Positions 15,258 through 16,285 of a DNA stretch of 16,285 nucleotides are shown here, in pieces. Source of the stretch: Acetobacter sp. Its GTDB lineage: Bacteria; Pseudomonadota; Alphaproteobacteria; RF32; CAG-239. The position numbers and the translations under genes are program-made. Position 1 is the stretch's first letter, and every line of letters begins with the position of its first letter. The notes below the pieces were generated by a model. That model had not been told where the DNA came from. It ran no database searches and saw only the letters and a list, made by a program, of their open reading frames with translations. The stretch covers positions 1 to 16,285 of the forward strand of contig JAMPED010000034.1 of assembly GCA_023665325.1 (NCBI GenBank), written 5' to 3'.

Positions 15258-16285
15258 CTATTTCTGTTCACAATAGTTCGACTGACCATTAGAACTTATA
15301 TATGGATTTGGTATATTAGATAACCATCCACCAGAGGATTCACATACTTTATCAATGTCACTTGATGATATTGATAAAGTTCCACTCGTTCTTTTTCCTT
15401 GATAGCTTATCTTGATAGATTTTCCGCTTCTTTCTCTGGGATATTCAGCATTTGGACAATAATACACAGTATCAACCCCCACGACAATACTACCATTTCT
15501 CCAGTCTACACCGTGATCATCACTTGATACATATATAGTCGTACTATAATTCCTTGTTCCTTGTGAAAATAGATCTGGCTCTGTTATACTTAGTTTGAAC
15601 CAACATTTATCTTCTTCTTTAGTATAACACTTAATACCATTAGATTCAGCAACTAACTTGCCGCCACTGCTAGAGGTATATGCAGATGTGCATCCTGTTG
15701 CTTTCAAACACTCTTTACCAGCTACACTTCTAGATGTCGAAGTAAAGACTGAGGTATCAACATCGTTTTTGCACAAAACTTTATAGCAAGTTAGTGTTTT
15801 ATTATTAGCCACACAAGTTGATGTTGATATTGGATAAGCATATTCAAAATAATCACTGGCTCCATTTGATTCTGTGTATCCTGATGGGCAATAAGAACCA
15901 AAGCAACTAAATACACCTGTTGGATAAGTATCTCCAGGTTTTAGAACGTAATGTACATAATTTGTATTGGCCTTAAAACCTGATGGAATATCGCTGGCAG
16001 ATGCGCAATAACCTAGACTACTGTTGCAGCTTGTTGCTTTATAGCAATTTCCACGTTTCTCATAATTTACCTCATTACTAGAATGGTCTTCAAACCAGTA
16101 ATTATTTTCATCACACTTGTCATCTATACAATCCTTGTAGCAAGTAGCATTAGTATTGTACCCGAGATGGACTCCTGTGACTTTAGTTCCAGATTGTCCA
16201 TCAGGGCAAGTATCTACATAGCCATATTGTTGGCAGGTTTTTTCTTCAAAATCATAGTAACAAGTTGTTTTTGAGCTACCGAGTA
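15258..16285 (-). CDS. Cysteine-rich, probably secreted protein (5'-truncated by window edge)
   Basis: The minus-strand frame is open from the right edge (first full codon 16283-16281) to the TAG at 15260-15258, giving 341 visible residues. The gene runs off the window, and the GTG at 15812 is an internal codon, not the start. There are 21 cysteines (about 6%). Recurrent motifs are TCYYDF, TCYKDC, NCYKATSCN, ECLKATGCT, CPDGQSG and CPSGY, arranged in loose modules of about 40-60 residues rich in Ser, Thr, Tyr and Asn. The last 130 residues form a low-cysteine, beta-like domain (NYSTTIYVSSDDHG, TVYYCP, SGTLSISSSD). No membrane segment is visible. C-x3-T-(G/S)-C and CPSGY are shared with the left-edge protein, so the two are likely members of one exported, disulfide-bonded family. 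Function is unknown; a surface role is inference. Confidence 0.85.
   Translation of the reverse strand, partial: LGSSKTTCYYDFEEKTCQQYGYVDTCPDGQSGTKVTGVHLGYNTNATCYKDCIDDKCDENNYWFEDHSSNEVNYEKRGNCYKATSCNSSLGYCASASDIPSGFKANTNYVHYVLKPGDTYPTGVFSCFGSYCPSGYTESNGASDYFEYAYPISTSTCVANNKTLTCYKVLCKNDVDTSVFTSTSRSVAGKECLKATGCTSAYTSSSGGKLVAESNGIKCYTKEEDKCWFKLSITEPDLFSQGTRNYSTTIYVSSDDHGVDWRNGSIVVGVDTVYYCPNAEYPRERSGKSIKISYQGKRTSGTLSISSSDIDKVCESSGGWLSNIPNPYISSNGQSNYCEQK

Noticed and set aside
15810..15812. GTG at 15812 as the start of the right cysteine-rich gene
   Set aside because: Translating upstream on the minus strand to the window edge shows no stop and 12 more cysteines in the same modules. The GTG is internal.
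16083..16274. Plus-strand 63-residue hydrophobic reading frame near the right edge
   Set aside because: It is antisense to the continuous cysteine-rich frame. Its hydrophobicity follows from the complement of Asp/Asn/Tyr codons, and it has no ribosome-binding site.
1..16285. CRISPR array, insertion sequence, tRNA or prophage
   Set aside because: I found no regularly spaced direct repeats, transposase-like protein, cloverleaf sequence in the gaps, or phage-type genes.

Overview
The window is AT-rich bacterial DNA. Its gene content points to an alphaproteobacterium, probably an uncultured host-associated one. The main evidence is tsaD standing next to a Mic60/mitofilin-like gene, followed by a HemY-like TPR protein with a C-terminal zinc ribbon, an arrangement I associate with Alphaproteobacteria. 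The PetR/PetP- or EnvZ/OmpR-like two-component pair fits the same group. The host-associated part rests only on the base composition and the large cysteine-rich proteins, and it is inference. The standard genetic code fits every gene, and GTG or TTG starts are rare.

Layout. Bases 1-1588 hold the 3' end of a plus-strand gene for a cysteine-rich, probably secreted protein that ends in three 'GDEN' repeats. Bases 1589-1891 are non-coding and carry a perfect bidirectional terminator. From 11175 down to 1892, eight genes lie on the minus strand, closely packed and all in one direction. In transcription order they are tsaD (tRNA t6A), nth (endonuclease III), two tandem paralogous membrane glycosyltransferase-like proteins, uvrC (excision repair), pgsA (phosphatidylglycerolphosphate synthase), an OmpR-type response regulator and its histidine kinase. 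Divergent from tsaD, on the plus strand, are a Mic60-like membrane protein (11267-12271) and a HemY-like TPR/zinc-ribbon protein (12276-13715), followed by an ADP-dependent sugar kinase homologue (13767-15170). After a long hairpin, bases 15258-16285 hold the 3' end of a second cysteine-rich gene on the minus strand, which runs off the right edge.

How it fits together. The middle is mostly housekeeping: tRNA modification, base and nucleotide excision repair, phospholipid synthesis, an envelope-sensing two-component system and inner-membrane organisation. Three things are unusual. (1) The two cysteine-rich gene ends share small motifs and face inward, so the core block is bracketed by members of one surface-protein family. 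(2) The glycosyltransferase-like pair sits inside the repair/lipid operon. (3) An ADP-dependent kinase of the mainly archaeal and metazoan family is present. No tRNA, rRNA, CRISPR array, insertion sequence or prophage gene was seen.
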